64,000 nucleotides of DNA from Symbiopectobacterium purcellii. Lineage in GTDB: Bacteria > Pseudomonadota > Gammaproteobacteria > Enterobacterales > Enterobacteriaceae. Location: the NCBI RefSeq assembly GCF_019797845.1, contig NZ_CP081864.1, forward strand, positions 1,302,001-1,366,000. Direction: 5' to 3'. Made by a program: the position numbers and the translations under genes. Below the pieces are notes generated by a model, which did no database searches, had not been told where the DNA came from, and saw only the letters and a program-made list of their open reading frames with translations. The first letter of the stretch is position 1, and every line of letters starts with the position of its first letter. Below are positions 39,410 through 48,851 of this stretch, piece by piece.

Positions 39410-39713
39410 ACATAAATCTCCGGATAAGCGTTCCAAAACCAGTGAACCGATTTGCTACTGTCTGGATGATAAAGATAGGTTATTAGTTAGTCTAGCCTGT
39501 TTTTTTTTATCTTGAAATAATCTGGGGCTATCGATAGGTATAATGATTTAATATGCGGGTGTTTTGCGCGTTATGTCACAAAATGTCAGGGTTTAATTTG
39601 CGTGGCGAATTATTTTTTTTACACTTCAAGCACAAGCCGCCTGGTATGGGATGGCTGCTGTGAATCAGTTTAACGGGCAGTTTAGTATCCCCTGGCGGGA
39701 GAGAGAGGATAAT
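39410..39713. promoter_or_regulatory. Divergent nagB-nagE control region
   Basis: This 304-base gap must carry both promoters. By analogy with E. coli it should hold paired NagC operators and a CRP site. AT-rich palindromic stretches, such as TTATCTTGAAATAA near 39508 and AATTATTTTTTTTAC near 39608, are candidate NagC boxes. TGTGACATAACGCGCA on the minus strand near 39565-39580 is a partial match to a CRP site. Neither is certain. Confidence 0.4.
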
Positions 39714-41210
39714 GTGAGTGTTCTTAGCTATTTACAAAGGGTTGGTCGAGCGCTGATGGTGCCAGTGGCGACGTTGCCAGCCGCAGCGATTCTCATGGGG
39801 ATAGGGTACTGGATCGATCCAAACGGTTGGGGCAGTGAGAGCGCGCTGGCGGCGTTGCTGATCAAGTCCGGTGCTGCCATCATTGAAAACATGGGGGTGC
39901 TGTTTGCGGTGGGCATCGCTTATGGCATGTCCAAAGATAAAGACGGTGCCGCGGCGCTAACCGGGTTCGTCGGTTTTCTGGTGTTGACCACGTTGTGTTC
40001 TCCTGCGGCCGTTTCAATGAGCCAGCATATCCCGCTGGCGGAAGTGCCTGCGGCGTTCAGCAAAATCCAAAACCAGTTTATTGGTATTCTGGTCGGTATT
40101 ATTTCGGCTGAGCTCTACAACCGTTATAGCCATGTCAAATTGCCCGAAGCATTGTCGTTTTTTAGTGGGCGTCGGTTGGTACCTATCTTGACCTCGTTCC
40201 TGATGATCGTTGTTGCTTTCATCTTGATGTATGTCTGGCCGGTGATTTTTAGCGCGTTGGTCACGCTGGGCGAGCATATCCAGCAGTTGGGTTCGGTGGG
40301 GGCGGGCGTGTACGCGTTCTTCAACCGTCTGCTGATTCCTGTCGGGTTGCACCACGCGTTGAACTCGGTATTTTGGTTTGATGTGGCGGGCATCAACGAT
40401 ATCCCGAATTTCCTTGGCGGGCAGCAGTCCATTGATGCGGGCAAAGCAGTTGTTGGCATCACGGGACGCTATCAGGCGGGGTTCTTCCCCATCATGATGT
40501 TTGGTTTACCGGGCGCTGCGTTGGCGATTTATCACTGTTCGCGTCCGGAAAATAAAAGCAAAGTGGCGGGAATTATGATGGCCGCCGCATTTGCCGCGTT
40601 CTTTACCGGGATCACCGAGCCGCTTGAGTTTTCGTTTATGTTCGTAGCGCCCGTGCTCTATGTGCTGCATGCCGTGTTGACCGGGATCTCGGTATTTATT
40701 GCTGCAAGTATGCATTGGATTGCGGGCTTCGGTTTTAGCGCCGGATTGGTCGACATGGTGCTCTCTTCGCGCAACCCGCTGGCAACCCAGTGGTATATGC
40801 TGATTCCGCAAGGGCTGGTGTTCTTTGTTATCTACTATGTGACGTTCCGTTTCACTATCAAACGGTTCAACTTGCTGACGCCGGGACGCGAGCAGTCGGT
40901 TGATGGCAGCGAGACGGATGGTTTTACGCTCAATCAAAGCGTTGCCGAAAAGAAAGTGAATGATACGGAGTCTCTGGCCCAGGGATATTTGGCGGCGCTG
41001 GGCGGTAAAGCCAATCTGGTGGGGATCGATGCGTGTATCACACGTCTGCGGCTCAATGTGGTGGATTCTGCGCAAGTGGATGAGGCACAGGCAAAACGCT
41101 TGGGAGCGGCAGGGGTTATCCGCTTGAATAAACAGAATGTACAAATTGTCGTGGGGACGCAGGCAGAAGCGATCACCACGGCCTTGAAGCATATCCAAAA
41201 CGGGCAATAA
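39714..41210 (+). CDS. nagE: PTS N-acetylglucosamine transporter, EIICB type (NagE-like)
   Basis: The protein imports and phosphorylates GlcNAc. The 498-residue product has an EIIC domain (about residues 1-395, ten or so membrane segments, with 'NRLLIPVGLHHALN' and 'GITEPLEFSF') and an EIIB domain with the phosphorylated cysteine at about residue 441 in 'GIDACITRLRL'. The C-terminal EIIA domain of 648-residue E. coli NagE is absent, and only about 200 bases separate the stop from glnS, so phosphate must come from a separate EIIA such as Crr. GTG at 39714 follows GAGG and is preferred over ATG at 39651. Placement opposite nagB supports GlcNAc as substrate. Confidence 0.9.
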   Translation: MSVLSYLQRVGRALMVPVATLPAAAILMGIGYWIDPNGWGSESALAALLIKSGAAIIENMGVLFAVGIAYGMSKDKDGAAALTGFVGFLVLTTLCSPAAVSMSQHIPLAEVPAAFSKIQNQFIGILVGIISAELYNRYSHVKLPEALSFFSGRRLVPILTSFLMIVVAFILMYVWPVIFSALVTLGEHIQQLGSVGAGVYAFFNRLLIPVGLHHALNSVFWFDVAGINDIPNFLGGQQSIDAGKAVVGITGRYQAGFFPIMMFGLPGAALAIYHCSRPENKSKVAGIMMAAAFAAFFTGITEPLEFSFMFVAPVLYVLHAVLTGISVFIAASMHWIAGFGFSAGLVDMVLSSRNPLATQWYMLIPQGLVFFVIYYVTFRFTIKRFNLLTPGREQSVDGSETDGFTLNQSVAEKKVNDTESLAQGYLAALGGKANLVGIDACITRLRLNVVDSAQVDEAQAKRLGAAGVIRLNKQNVQIVVGTQAEAITTALKHIQNGQ

Positions 41211-41235
41211 TCATTGTATTGTCAGCGTTGAATGG

Positions 41236-41270
41236 TGCGGCGTGGGGTATTTCTCACGCCGCATTTTTTA
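41236..41270 (+). terminator. Terminator of nagE
   Basis: TGCGGCGTG pairs with CACGCCGCA, followed by a T run, about 25 bases after the nagE stop. Confidence 0.88.
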
Positions 41271-41440
41271 TCACCGTGGGTATTACAAGATGCCCACTTT
41301 CAGTTACCTCATGCGTAATCATCAGCAGTTTTGCTTCTTTCTGTGTATTTCATAAGATTTAGTGCAAGTAACTGTTGTGTCCTGCCGTAGCTTGTTGGAT
41401 CATTGCGGGTTATGTGTCGTTTTGCATCGAGGAATCAAGC

Positions 41441-43099
41441 ATGAGTGAGGCAGAAGCCCGCCCAACCAATTTTATCCGTCAGATCATTGATGAAGATCTG
41501 GCGTCTGGAAAACACAGCCTGGTACAAACCCGTTTTCCGCCGGAACCTAATGGCTACTTGCATATCGGCCATGCCAAGTCCATTTGCCTCAATTTTGGGG
41601 TGGCGAAAGATTACAACGGTCAGTGTAATCTGCGTTTTGATGACACCAACCCGGTGAAAGAGGATATCGAGTACGTCGAGTCCATCAAGCAGGATGTGCA
41701 ATGGCTGGGTTTCTCCTGGAGCGGAGAGATTCGCTACTCTTCTGATTATTTTGACCAGTTGCATCTGTACGCCGTCGAACTGATTGGCAAAGGGCTGGCC
41801 TATGTGGACGAACTCTCTCCCGAGCAGATCCGCGAATACCGTGGCACGCTGACCTCCCCCGGTAAAAACAGTCCCTACCGCGATCGCAGCGTTCAGGAAA
41901 ACCTGAATCTGTTTGAAAAAATGCGCAATGGTGGATTCGCTGAGGGCACCGCCTGTCTGCGTGCCAAGATAGACATGGCATCCCCGTTCATCGTGATGCG
42001 CGATCCGGTGCTGTACCGCATCAAATTTGCCGAGCACCACCAGACCGGGAAAAAATGGTGCATCTATCCCATGTACGATTTCACGCACTGCATTTCCGAT
42101 GCGCTGGAAGGGATTACGCACTCACTGTGCACGCTGGAGTTTCAGGATAACCGCCGCCTGTACGATTGGGTGTTGGACAACATCACCATTCCTTGCCATC
42201 CGCGCCAGTATGAATTCTCGCGCTTAAACCTGGAATATGCAGTAACGTCCAAACGTAAATTGAATCAGTTGGTGACGGAAAACGTGGTTGAAGGGTGGGA
42301 CGATCCCCGTATGCCTACCATCTCCGGCCTGCGTCGCCGTGGTTACACGGCTGCTTCCGTGCGCGAATTTTGTCGTCGTATCGGCGTGACCAAGCAAGAC
42401 AATAATGTCGAAATGGCGGCGCTGGAATCCTGCATTCGTGACGATTTGAATGAGCATGCACCGCGCGCCATGGCGGTGTTGGATCCGGTAAAAGTGATCA
42501 TCGAGAACCTGCCAGAAGGCCACGAAGAGTGGGTTTCCATGCCGAATCATCCTAATCAGCCGGAAATGGGCACCCGTCAGGTTCCGTTCAGCCGTGAGAT
42601 TTATATCGATCGTGCCGACTTCCGTGAAGAAGCGAACAAACAGTACAAGCGTCTGGTGCTGGGTAAAGAAGTACGCTTGCGCAATGCGTATGTCATCAAG
42701 GCGGAACGCGTTGAGAAAGATGAACAGGGTGTTATCACCGCGCTGTATTGCACCTATGATGCTGAAACGTTGAGTAAAGATCCGGCTGACGGGCGTAAGG
42801 TAAAGGGCGTTATCCATTGGGTCTCTGCCGCTCACGCGTTGCCGGCTGAGTTCCGCCTTTACGATCGCCTGTTCAACGTGCCAAACCCCGGTGCTGCGGA
42901 TGATTTCCTCGCAACGATTAACCCGGATTCGCTAAAAGTGGCTCAGGGCTTTGTTGAACCGAGTTTGGCAAAGGCCGAAGTGGAAAAAGCCTATCAGTTT
43001 GAACGTGAAGGGTATTTCTGTGCCGATCGCCGTTATTCTAGCGAAACACATTTGGTGTTTAACCGTACAGTCGGTTTGCGTGATACCTGGGTTGGCTGA
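41441..43099 (+). CDS. glnS: Glutaminyl-tRNA synthetase
   Basis: GlnS charges tRNA-Gln, whose genes lie 8 kb away in this window. The 552-residue class I synthetase has the HIGH motif in '[15 protein letters not shown]' near residue 34 and the KMSKS equivalent '[11 protein letters not shown]' near 268. The start at 41441 follows GAGGA; the in-frame extension from 41375 is leader. In E. coli chiP and chiQ follow glnS; here fur follows directly. Confidence 0.97.
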   Translation: MSEAEARPTNFIRQIIDEDLASGKHSLVQTRFPPEPNGYLHIGHAKSICLNFGVAKDYNGQCNLRFDDTNPVKEDIEYVESIKQDVQWLGFSWSGEIRYSSDYFDQLHLYAVELIGKGLAYVDELSPEQIREYRGTLTSPGKNSPYRDRSVQENLNLFEKMRNGGFAEGTACLRAKIDMASPFIVMRDPVLYRIKFAEHHQTGKKWCIYPMYDFTHCISDALEGITHSLCTLEFQDNRRLYDWVLDNITIPCHPRQYEFSRLNLEYAVTSKRKLNQLVTENVVEGWDDPRMPTISGLRRRGYTAASVREFCRRIGVTKQDNNVEMAALESCIRDDLNEHAPRAMAVLDPVKVIIENLPEGHEEWVSMPNHPNQPEMGTRQVPFSREIYIDRADFREEANKQYKRLVLGKEVRLRNAYVIKAERVEKDEQGVITALYCTYDAETLSKDPADGRKVKGVIHWVSAAHALPAEFRLYDRLFNVPNPGAADDFLATINPDSLKVAQGFVEPSLAKAEVEKAYQFEREGYFCADRRYSSETHLVFNRTVGLRDTWVG

Positions 43100-43120
43100 G
43101 GCCAGCGCTGGACTAAAATG

Positions 43121-43149
43121 AAAAAACCGCCTGTGTGGCGGTTTTTTTT
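43121..43149. terminator. Terminator between glnS and fur
   Basis: AAAAAACCGCC pairs with GGCGGTTTTTT around loop TGTGT in the gap between convergent glnS and fur. It can serve both strands. Confidence 0.92.
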
Positions 43150-43174
43150 GGCATCAATCAGAAAAGGGCCTGGC

Positions 43175-43621
43175 TTATTTCGGGTCGTGGAGCGTTTCTT
43201 CTTCACGGCAGTCGCCCGTACTGCAATGACCATAAAGGTACAAACTGTGGTTAGTCAGTTTGATGCCGTGTTTGTCTGCGATTTCGCGCTGACGCGCTTC
43301 GATAGATTCATCACGGAATTCAATAACGCGTCCGCAATCCAGGCAAATAAGATGGTCATGGTGGTGTTGCTGTGTCAGCTCGAACACTGACTTACCACCT
43401 TCAAAATTATGACGGGTGACAATACCGGCATCGTCAAACTGGTTAAGCACGCGATAAACGGTCGCCAGACCGATCTCTTCGCCCATATCTATCAGTTTTT
43501 TATATAAATCTTCCGCGCTGACGTGATGACACTCCGGATCCTGCAACACTTCCAGAATCTTCAGTCTTGGCAGAGTGACTTTCAAGCCGGCCTTCTTTAA
43601 TGCGGTGTTATTGTCAGTCAT
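43175..43621 (-). CDS. fur: Ferric uptake regulator Fur
   Basis: Fur is the iron-sensing repressor. The 148-residue product has an N-terminal winged helix (about residues 10-82, with 'GLKVTLPRLKILEVL' and 'GLATVYRVLNQF'), the metal site 'HHHDHLICLDCG' near residues 86-97 and a second cysteine pair in the C-terminal tail (CSTGDC). It closely follows E. coli Fur. The small uof upstream frame of E. coli was looked for; only an 18-codon frame not overlapping the fur start was seen. Confidence 0.97.
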   Translation of the reverse strand: MTDNNTALKKAGLKVTLPRLKILEVLQDPECHHVSAEDLYKKLIDMGEEIGLATVYRVLNQFDDAGIVTRHNFEGGKSVFELTQQHHHDHLICLDCGRVIEFRDESIEARQREIADKHGIKLTNHSLYLYGHCSTGDCREEETLHDPK

Positions 43622-43706
43622 GCGGGTTTAGTCCTGTTACTTTCTCGTCGATGGGGGCAATTAAGCCTATGACATCGGTCGGCTCAAAAATTGTAATGGC
43701 GTCCCA

Positions 43707-43735
43707 ATTATAGAACCGCGCATTAAAAATGAAAA
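43707..43735 (-). promoter_or_regulatory. fur promoter
   Basis: On the minus strand a perfect TATAAT (43707-43712) lies 17 bases after TTTTCA (43730-43735), giving a leader of about 80 bases before fur. Confidence 0.7.
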
Positions 43736-43910
43736 CCATGGGATGTTAACAATACCGTCTCCATAAAGAAAGTGTGCATTCGCGCGCAATCTCTTGTTGT
43801 AAAATGGAGAAAATTGATAAACGTACAAAACCGATGGGTACTATTGTACAGGCTTAGACCGGGAAGTTAAAAAAATGTTTCTATTAATTTAATCGGTTTT
43901 ATCTATTAAT

Positions 43911-43938
43911 AAAGCCCTGACATTGCTATCAGGGCTTT
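43911..43938. terminator. Terminator downstream of fldA
   Basis: AAAGCCCTGA pairs with TCAGGGCTTT around CATTGCTA. It lies between the fldA stop and the fur promoter, separating the two genes transcriptionally. Confidence 0.85.
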
Positions 43939-43955
43939 ATGTTAAACCGGGGAGA

Positions 43956-44483
43956 TCAACCCACCAGCGTTTTCAGGTTGAGTTCTTCGCTGATTTGTTT
44001 GACCCAGGCACTGACGCGTTCACTGGTCAGCTCAGGTTGACGATCTTCATCAATGGCCAGACCGATGAAATGGTTATCGTCTGCCAGTCCTTTAGACGCT
44101 TCGAAATAGTAACCTTCGGTTGACCAATTGCCGACGATGGTTGCCCCGCGCGGTTCAATAATGTCGCGCAGCGTTCCCATCGCGTCACAAAAATATTCTG
44201 CGTAATCTTCTTGGTCGCCACAGCCAAACAAGGCAACGATTTTTCCATTGAAATCAATTTCTTCCAGTGTCGGAAAGAAATCGTCCCAATCACACTGGGC
44301 CTCACCATAGTACCAGGTCGGAATGCCAAGCAGCAGGATATCAAACGCTTCGATATCTTCTTTGCTGCTCTTGGCGATGTCATGAACCTCTGCAACATCA
44401 CTGCCCAGTTGCTGTTGGATTGTCTTGGCAATGTTTTCGGTATTGCCGGTGTCACTGCCAAAGAAAATGCCTATGAGTGCCAT
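43956..44483 (-). CDS. fldA: Flavodoxin 1
   Basis: FldA is a small FMN electron carrier used by IspG/IspH, biotin synthase, MetH reactivation and others. The 175-residue product has the phosphate-binding loop 'GSDTGNTENIAK' at about residues 9-20, the aromatic FMN contacts in 'GIPTWYYGEAQCDWDDF' (Trp57 region) and 'GCGDQEDYAEYFCDA' near residue 88. It lies upstream of fur as in E. coli. Confidence 0.97.
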   Translation of the reverse strand: MALIGIFFGSDTGNTENIAKTIQQQLGSDVAEVHDIAKSSKEDIEAFDILLLGIPTWYYGEAQCDWDDFFPTLEEIDFNGKIVALFGCGDQEDYAEYFCDAMGTLRDIIEPRGATIVGNWSTEGYYFEASKGLADDNHFIGLAIDEDRQPELTSERVSAWVKQISEELNLKTLVG

Positions 44484-44936
44484 GGATAAAATAACCTCTT
44501 TATTCTTAATGGTATGGTGCGGTTTATCACCTACATATCAAGTAATAATATCAGACGCTGGGGGTGGGAGAAACTTGTATCTTTCCCCAGGCCCAAAGCG
44601 GAAATAACCGCTATTAAACAAGGGTATTTATCCGGTAGCTCGTTTTCGCTATTTCGCCAGTTTTTTTAATTACTTTAGCAGCGGCATTGTTAATGCGAGT
44701 TTCCCTATATTATTGAAAAATATAAATAATCACTAGTTTTTAGTGACGGCGTGCGGTAGATCACGGAGGGAAACTACTAAATATTCTTTTAATATTGACG
44801 ATGAAACTAGAAGGTTCGCCGTGTGCTTGCAGACGTAAAGCATCGCGCGTTTTCCCCGTTGGGGATTGTTTTAAACCTTATGATTTTTTAAAAAATAATA
44901 ACCCTACCGCACGTTATTTATATCTGGAGCATGCTT
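44484..44936. other. Intergenic region between fldA and the chemoreceptor gene
   Basis: About 450 AT-rich bases hold the divergent fldA and chemoreceptor promoters. No gene is supported. A weak match to a flagellar sigma-28 promoter, TAAAGCAT at 44836-44843 and CCCGTTGG at 44855-44862 with 11 bases between, precedes the chemoreceptor gene by about 75 bases. Confidence 0.35.
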
Positions 44937-46610
44937 ATGCAATTTTTGAGAAACATCGCCATCAGAACGGCAATGTTATGGGTTTTAGGGGGCTTCTGTG
45001 TGCTTTGGGGCGGTGTTTCCGTCTACACCATTTTCTCCTTCAAAGAGATGACCACGACGTCACAGACCAGTACCTTACTGGTTCATAACATGAATTTAGT
45101 CAATCAGGGCAACGATCAATATTTTCGCATGGTAACCCGTTTGGCACGGGTAGTGGATTGGCGCCGCAGTGGTGAAAATTCGCTGGCAGATAAAGAACAG
45201 GCGTCAGCATTGACGGCATTAAATAATCTGAAATCCGATCTGGCTACCTTTAGCAGCATCGATCACGCAGGGCTGGATGCCGCGCTGGCTGAAGCGGTGG
45301 TGCGCGATTGGGGTAACCTGATTACTCAGGGCGTGGATCCGATGTTTCAAAAGGCGCAAGCCAACGCTTTGGATGAATATCAGCGCTATGCCAAGGAAAC
45401 GGTGCCAGCACTGAGTCGTCAATTCGGGGCCTCGGTCAACGCTTTTAACAAGGCAGGCTCCGATAAATTCGCCGCAGCGGGCGCGCGTTTTCAGCACATC
45501 ACCGCCATTGGCCAAAATATACTGCTGACCGGATTGGTTGTAGGACTGCTGCTGCTGTTTTTCACCGATCGCTATCTGGTGGCCTGTTTGGTTAAACCTC
45601 TCGATACGCTACGCGAGCACTTTAGCGCTATCGCCTCCGGGCAACTTGGCAAACCGATTCATGATTTTGGTCGTAACTGTGTGGGGCGTTTGTTGCCTCT
45701 ATTACGGGATATGCAAACCAGTCTGGCGACGACAGTCAGTACGATCCGTTCCAGCACGTATGCCATCTACCTTGGCGCCTCCGAGATTGCATCCGGTAAT
45801 AATGACCTCTCATCGCGTACTGAACATCAGGCTTCTGCACTGGAAGAGACAGCGGCCAGCATGGAGCAGTTGACGGCCACCGTTAAACAGAATGCGGAAA
45901 ATGCCAATCACGCGAGCCAGTTGGCGTTGCAAGCATCCAATACGGCGAGAAAAGGGGGCGAGATCGTTGATAACGTGGTGAAAACCATGGCGGAGATTTC
46001 GGGAAGTTCAAAACGCATTGCCGAGATAACCACGGTGATCAACGGTATTGCGTTCCAGACTAACATTCTGGCACTTAACGCTGCCGTTGAAGCGGCACGG
46101 GCCGGTGAGCAAGGGCGCGGCTTTGCCGTGGTTGCCGGTGAAGTGCGCAGTCTGGCGCAGCGCAGTGCACAGGCGGCAAAAGAGATCGAAGGATTGATCG
46201 CTGAATCCGCGCACTGTGTGGGTACTGGCTCCCAGTTGGTTGAAGATGCGGGAGTTACCATGAGTGACATTGTACGTGCTGTGACCAATGTGACGGACAT
46301 CATGGGGGAAATTGCCTCGGCTTCCGGTGAGCAAAGCAAGGGGATTGCACAGGTTGGACAAGCGGTGGCGGAAATGGACAGCGTAACGCAGCAGAATGCG
46401 GCATTGGTGGAGCAGGCGTCTGCGGCAGCGTTGTCATTGGAAGAGCAGGCTGCAGTGCTTAACCGGACGGTGGCGGTGTTCCAACTGTCGGAATCCGTCG
46501 TGCCCGTTGCCGCGCCTGCTGCACCCGTTGCCGCCTTGCCACGCACTGGAAGTGGCACAGCAGCCAAAAAGGCGTTGCCACCAGGAAACGATAACTGGGA
46601 ACAATTTTAA
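44937..46610 (+). CDS. Methyl-accepting chemotaxis protein (Tar/Tsr type)
   Basis: This 557-residue transmembrane chemoreceptor has a first membrane segment at about residues 8-30, a periplasmic four-helix-bundle domain (about 35-185), a second membrane segment (about 187-210), a HAMP domain, and a cytoplasmic signalling coiled coil with the conserved hairpin tip '[30 protein letters not shown]' region near 365-395 (quoted in part: [20 protein letters not shown]). It ends NWEQF, a variant of the NWETF tether for CheR and CheB. The second ATG, 44937, is better spaced from GGAG than 44931. E. coli has no receptor gene here; the ligand is unknown. Confidence 0.93.
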   Translation: MQFLRNIAIRTAMLWVLGGFCVLWGGVSVYTIFSFKEMTTTSQTSTLLVHNMNLVNQGNDQYFRMVTRLARVVDWRRSGENSLADKEQASALTALNNLKSDLATFSSIDHAGLDAALAEAVVRDWGNLITQGVDPMFQKAQANALDEYQRYAKETVPALSRQFGASVNAFNKAGSDKFAAAGARFQHITAIGQNILLTGLVVGLLLLFFTDRYLVACLVKPLDTLREHFSAIASGQLGKPIHDFGRNCVGRLLPLLRDMQTSLATTVSTIRSSTYAIYLGASEIASGNNDLSSRTEHQASALEETAASMEQLTATVKQNAENANHASQLALQASNTARKGGEIVDNVVKTMAEISGSSKRIAEITTVINGIAFQTNILALNAAVEAARAGEQGRGFAVVAGEVRSLAQRSAQAAKEIEGLIAESAHCVGTGSQLVEDAGVTMSDIVRAVTNVTDIMGEIASASGEQSKGIAQVGQAVAEMDSVTQQNAALVEQASAAALSLEEQAAVLNRTVAVFQLSESVVPVAAPAAPVAALPRTGSGTAAKKALPPGNDNWEQF

Positions 46611-46685
46611 GAGAGCGATTTACCCATCAATGTCATTGCCAGGGAGGGATGCAGGGCGTCATGGATGACGCCGGACATTAACGTA

Positions 46686-46973
46686 TCAGGATGAAAGGTC
46701 TTTGTCCGCCAACTGCGCCAGCAACATGCGTTCAATGAGTTCACTACGGCTGATGTTCTGCATTTCAGCCAGGCTATTGAGTGCTTCCACGGCTTCCTCA
46801 TTAATTTTCAATTCAATGCGACGCAATCCTCGCACCTTGTCACGACGCAATTGATTGCGCTTGTTAATGCGAAGCTGTTCGTCGCGTGAAAGCGGGTTGG
46901 TTTTGGGACGACCAGGCCGACGTTCATCCGCGAACAGATCCAACGTGGTACGGTCCGTTTGTTCTTTTGCCAT
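46686..46973 (-). CDS. ybfE: LexA-regulated protein YbfE
   Basis: The 95-residue protein matches E. coli YbfE: it begins MAKEQTDRTTLDLFADERRP and continues with 'GRPKTNPLSRDEQLRINKRN' and a ribbon-helix-helix-like 'EAVEALNSLAEMQNISRSELIE'. That form suggests DNA binding. E. coli ybfE belongs to the LexA regulon, but I did not find a convincing LexA box upstream here. The start at 46973 matches the family; the upstream in-frame extension does not. Confidence 0.9.
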   Translation of the reverse strand: MAKEQTDRTTLDLFADERRPGRPKTNPLSRDEQLRINKRNQLRRDKVRGLRRIELKINEEAVEALNSLAEMQNISRSELIERMLLAQLADKDLSS

Positions 46974-47140
46974 AGGTAGTGTTGCTGCAAGGAAGTCTGA
47001 CCAAAATGCACGCATCGGTTCAGCGTGACATTTTGATGATGTGGTTACTGTGCATAAGGCTGATTCAGCCGTCCCTCTAGTGCGGGCGCCATCATACCCC
47101 AGCGAGGCTGGCGGCGACAATGGGTAACTGCCGCTGATCG

Positions 47141-47920
47141 TTACGGATTATGCGGGGGTTCTTCAAGGAAACGGTGAATTGCGCGCAGAACCGCATCGGG
47201 TTTTTCTGCATGAACCCAGTGGCCGCTCCCCGCAATCACATGCGCCTTGGCATTGGGAAACTGCTGCAATAGCGTTTCTCGATAGCGGTCATCCAGATAA
47301 GGGGATGACGCCCCGCGAATGAACAGGATGGGTTTGCGCCAGGCGGGTACGGTTTCCCAGCCGACGATGTGCTCATACTGCTCCCACAGCACCGGGACAT
47401 TAAAGCGCCACTCGCCCTGCTGGAAGGATTTCAGTAAAAATTGCACCACGCCCTCTTCCTTAAGGTGATGACGCATGATGGCTGCAGCTTCGGTGCGCGT
47501 GGTAACGCCTGCAGCGCTAACCGCACGCAGTGCTGCAAACACGTCATCGTGGCGTCGCAGTTGGTAATCGACCGGCGCAATATCAATGGCGACGATTTTT
47601 TCAATGCGGTCAGGGATCTGTGCGCTCAACGCCATGGCGGTTTTCCCTCCCATGGAGTGCCCGATGATAATGGCGTTATCGATGGACAAGGCATCCAGTA
47701 ATGCTTTTACATCGCCAGCCATGGCCGGGTAGTTCATTTCCGGCGTGCGCGGTGATAATCCGTGATTACGTAAGTCAATCTGAAGGACATCGTGCTGCTT
47801 TTGCAGGTCACGCGCCAGAATGCCCAGGTTATCCAGATTCCCAAACAGACCGTGAATCAATACGATAGGCAACGTATGAGTGGGTTGTTGCGCATTTTGC
47901 AAGCGATAATTCAATTTCAT
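47141..47920 (-). CDS. ybfF: Alpha/beta-hydrolase esterase YbfF
   Basis: YbfF is a small acyl esterase active on short-chain and acyl-CoA-like substrates in vitro. The 259-residue alpha/beta hydrolase has oxyanion loop 'LIHGLFGNLDN', nucleophile elbow 'IIGHSMGGKTAM' (serine near residue 89), and the catalytic histidine in 'SGHWVHAEKPD' near 234. The start at 47920 (MKLNYR) matches E. coli better than the methionine four codons upstream. It is divergent from seqA. Confidence 0.93.
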   Translation of the reverse strand: MKLNYRLQNAQQPTHTLPIVLIHGLFGNLDNLGILARDLQKQHDVLQIDLRNHGLSPRTPEMNYPAMAGDVKALLDALSIDNAIIIGHSMGGKTAMALSAQIPDRIEKIVAIDIAPVDYQLRRHDDVFAALRAVSAAGVTTRTEAAAIMRHHLKEEGVVQFLLKSFQQGEWRFNVPVLWEQYEHIVGWETVPAWRKPILFIRGASSPYLDDRYRETLLQQFPNAKAHVIAGSGHWVHAEKPDAVLRAIHRFLEEPPHNP

Positions 47921-47999
47921 GGTGAAGTTCATTCAGAGACACAGGCGCTTAGGGTATCATGACTGTTGCCGATGGTGTTGCCCTGTGGAAAATGAAGAC

Positions 48000-48126
48000 T
48001 ATACCCGTCATACTTCACGTTGCTGGTGCGTTGGCTGCACTCATTCACCCGAATCACTTACCAGAGTAAGCTCATCGGGATTCATTCGATTGCCGCCTTC
48101 CCGCAACTCGAATTATTTAGGGTATA
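48000..48126 (+). repeat. ERIC element, standard length (127 bp)
   Basis: The element runs from TATACCCGTCATACTTCACG to CCGCAACTCGAATTATTTAG then GGTATA, with the core GAATCACTTACCAGAGTAAG. Its 127-bp length is the classical ERIC size. It lies between the divergent ybfF and seqA genes. Confidence 0.92.
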
Positions 48127-48278
48127 TGCTTTTTGCAGGTTACAGGTAATGGGGCGAGGGAGCAGATGGGGGATCGTCTGACTTTCGATATTGTTTGTGT
48201 AATGCCGCTGTTCGGTGGTATTGATTCGCCTATATACTTCTTGCCGATTAATTAGAGTAAAAACAGTACTGGATAAAG

Positions 48279-48812
48279 ATGAAAACTATTGAGGTCGACG
48301 AAGAGCTGTATCGTTATATTGCCAGCCACACGCAGCACATTGGTGAAAGCGCCTCGGATATTCTGCGTCGTATGCTGAATTTCCGGGCAGGACAGGTTGT
48401 CGCCGCTTCCGAAACGGCCACAACGAAAGCGCAGGCGCCAGCGAGCGTAGCGACAAAACCGCGCGATGGTGTACGGGCAGTGCGTGAACTGCTGTTGTCC
48501 GATGAATATGCCGCGCAAAGTAAAGCCATCAATCGCTTTATGCTGGTGCTCTCTACCTTATATTGCCTCGAACCGAACACCTTTTCTGCGGCAACTGAGC
48601 AGCTTCATGGCCGCACGCGCGTTTATTTTGCCGGCGACGAACACACATTGCTTCAGCATGGCGTCCATACTAAACCTAAACATATTCAGGGTACGCCTTA
48701 CTGGGTCATCACCAATACCAATACGGATCGCAAACGCAGCATGGTTGAACAAATCATGCAATCGATGCAGTTCCCCGCGGAGCTTGTCGAAAAAGTGTGC
48801 GGTACCATTTAG
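48279..48812 (+). CDS. seqA: Replication initiation negative regulator SeqA
   Basis: SeqA binds hemimethylated GATC sites, sequesters oriC and organises new DNA. The 177-residue product has the N-terminal oligomerisation domain (residues 1-33, MKTIEVDEELYRYIASHTQH) and the C-terminal GATC-binding domain with 'HTKPKHIQGTPYWVITNTNT' near residues 127-147. The linker is alanine/threonine rich. pgm follows after 39 bases, the same pair as E. coli. Confidence 0.97.
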   Translation: MKTIEVDEELYRYIASHTQHIGESASDILRRMLNFRAGQVVAASETATTKAQAPASVATKPRDGVRAVRELLLSDEYAAQSKAINRFMLVLSTLYCLEPNTFSAATEQLHGRTRVYFAGDEHTLLQHGVHTKPKHIQGTPYWVITNTNTDRKRSMVEQIMQSMQFPAELVEKVCGTI

Positions 48813-48851
48813 CGAACAGTGTCTTAACGAATAGCGTCAGGGAGAACGCCG

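Noticed and set aside
43622..43706. uof leader gene upstream of fur
   Set aside because: The only frame found has 18 codons, starts upstream of the -10 box and does not overlap the fur start, unlike E. coli uof.
46974..47140. LexA box upstream of ybfE
   Set aside because: No CTG-N10-CAG palindrome with the usual AT-rich centre was found, although E. coli ybfE is LexA-regulated.
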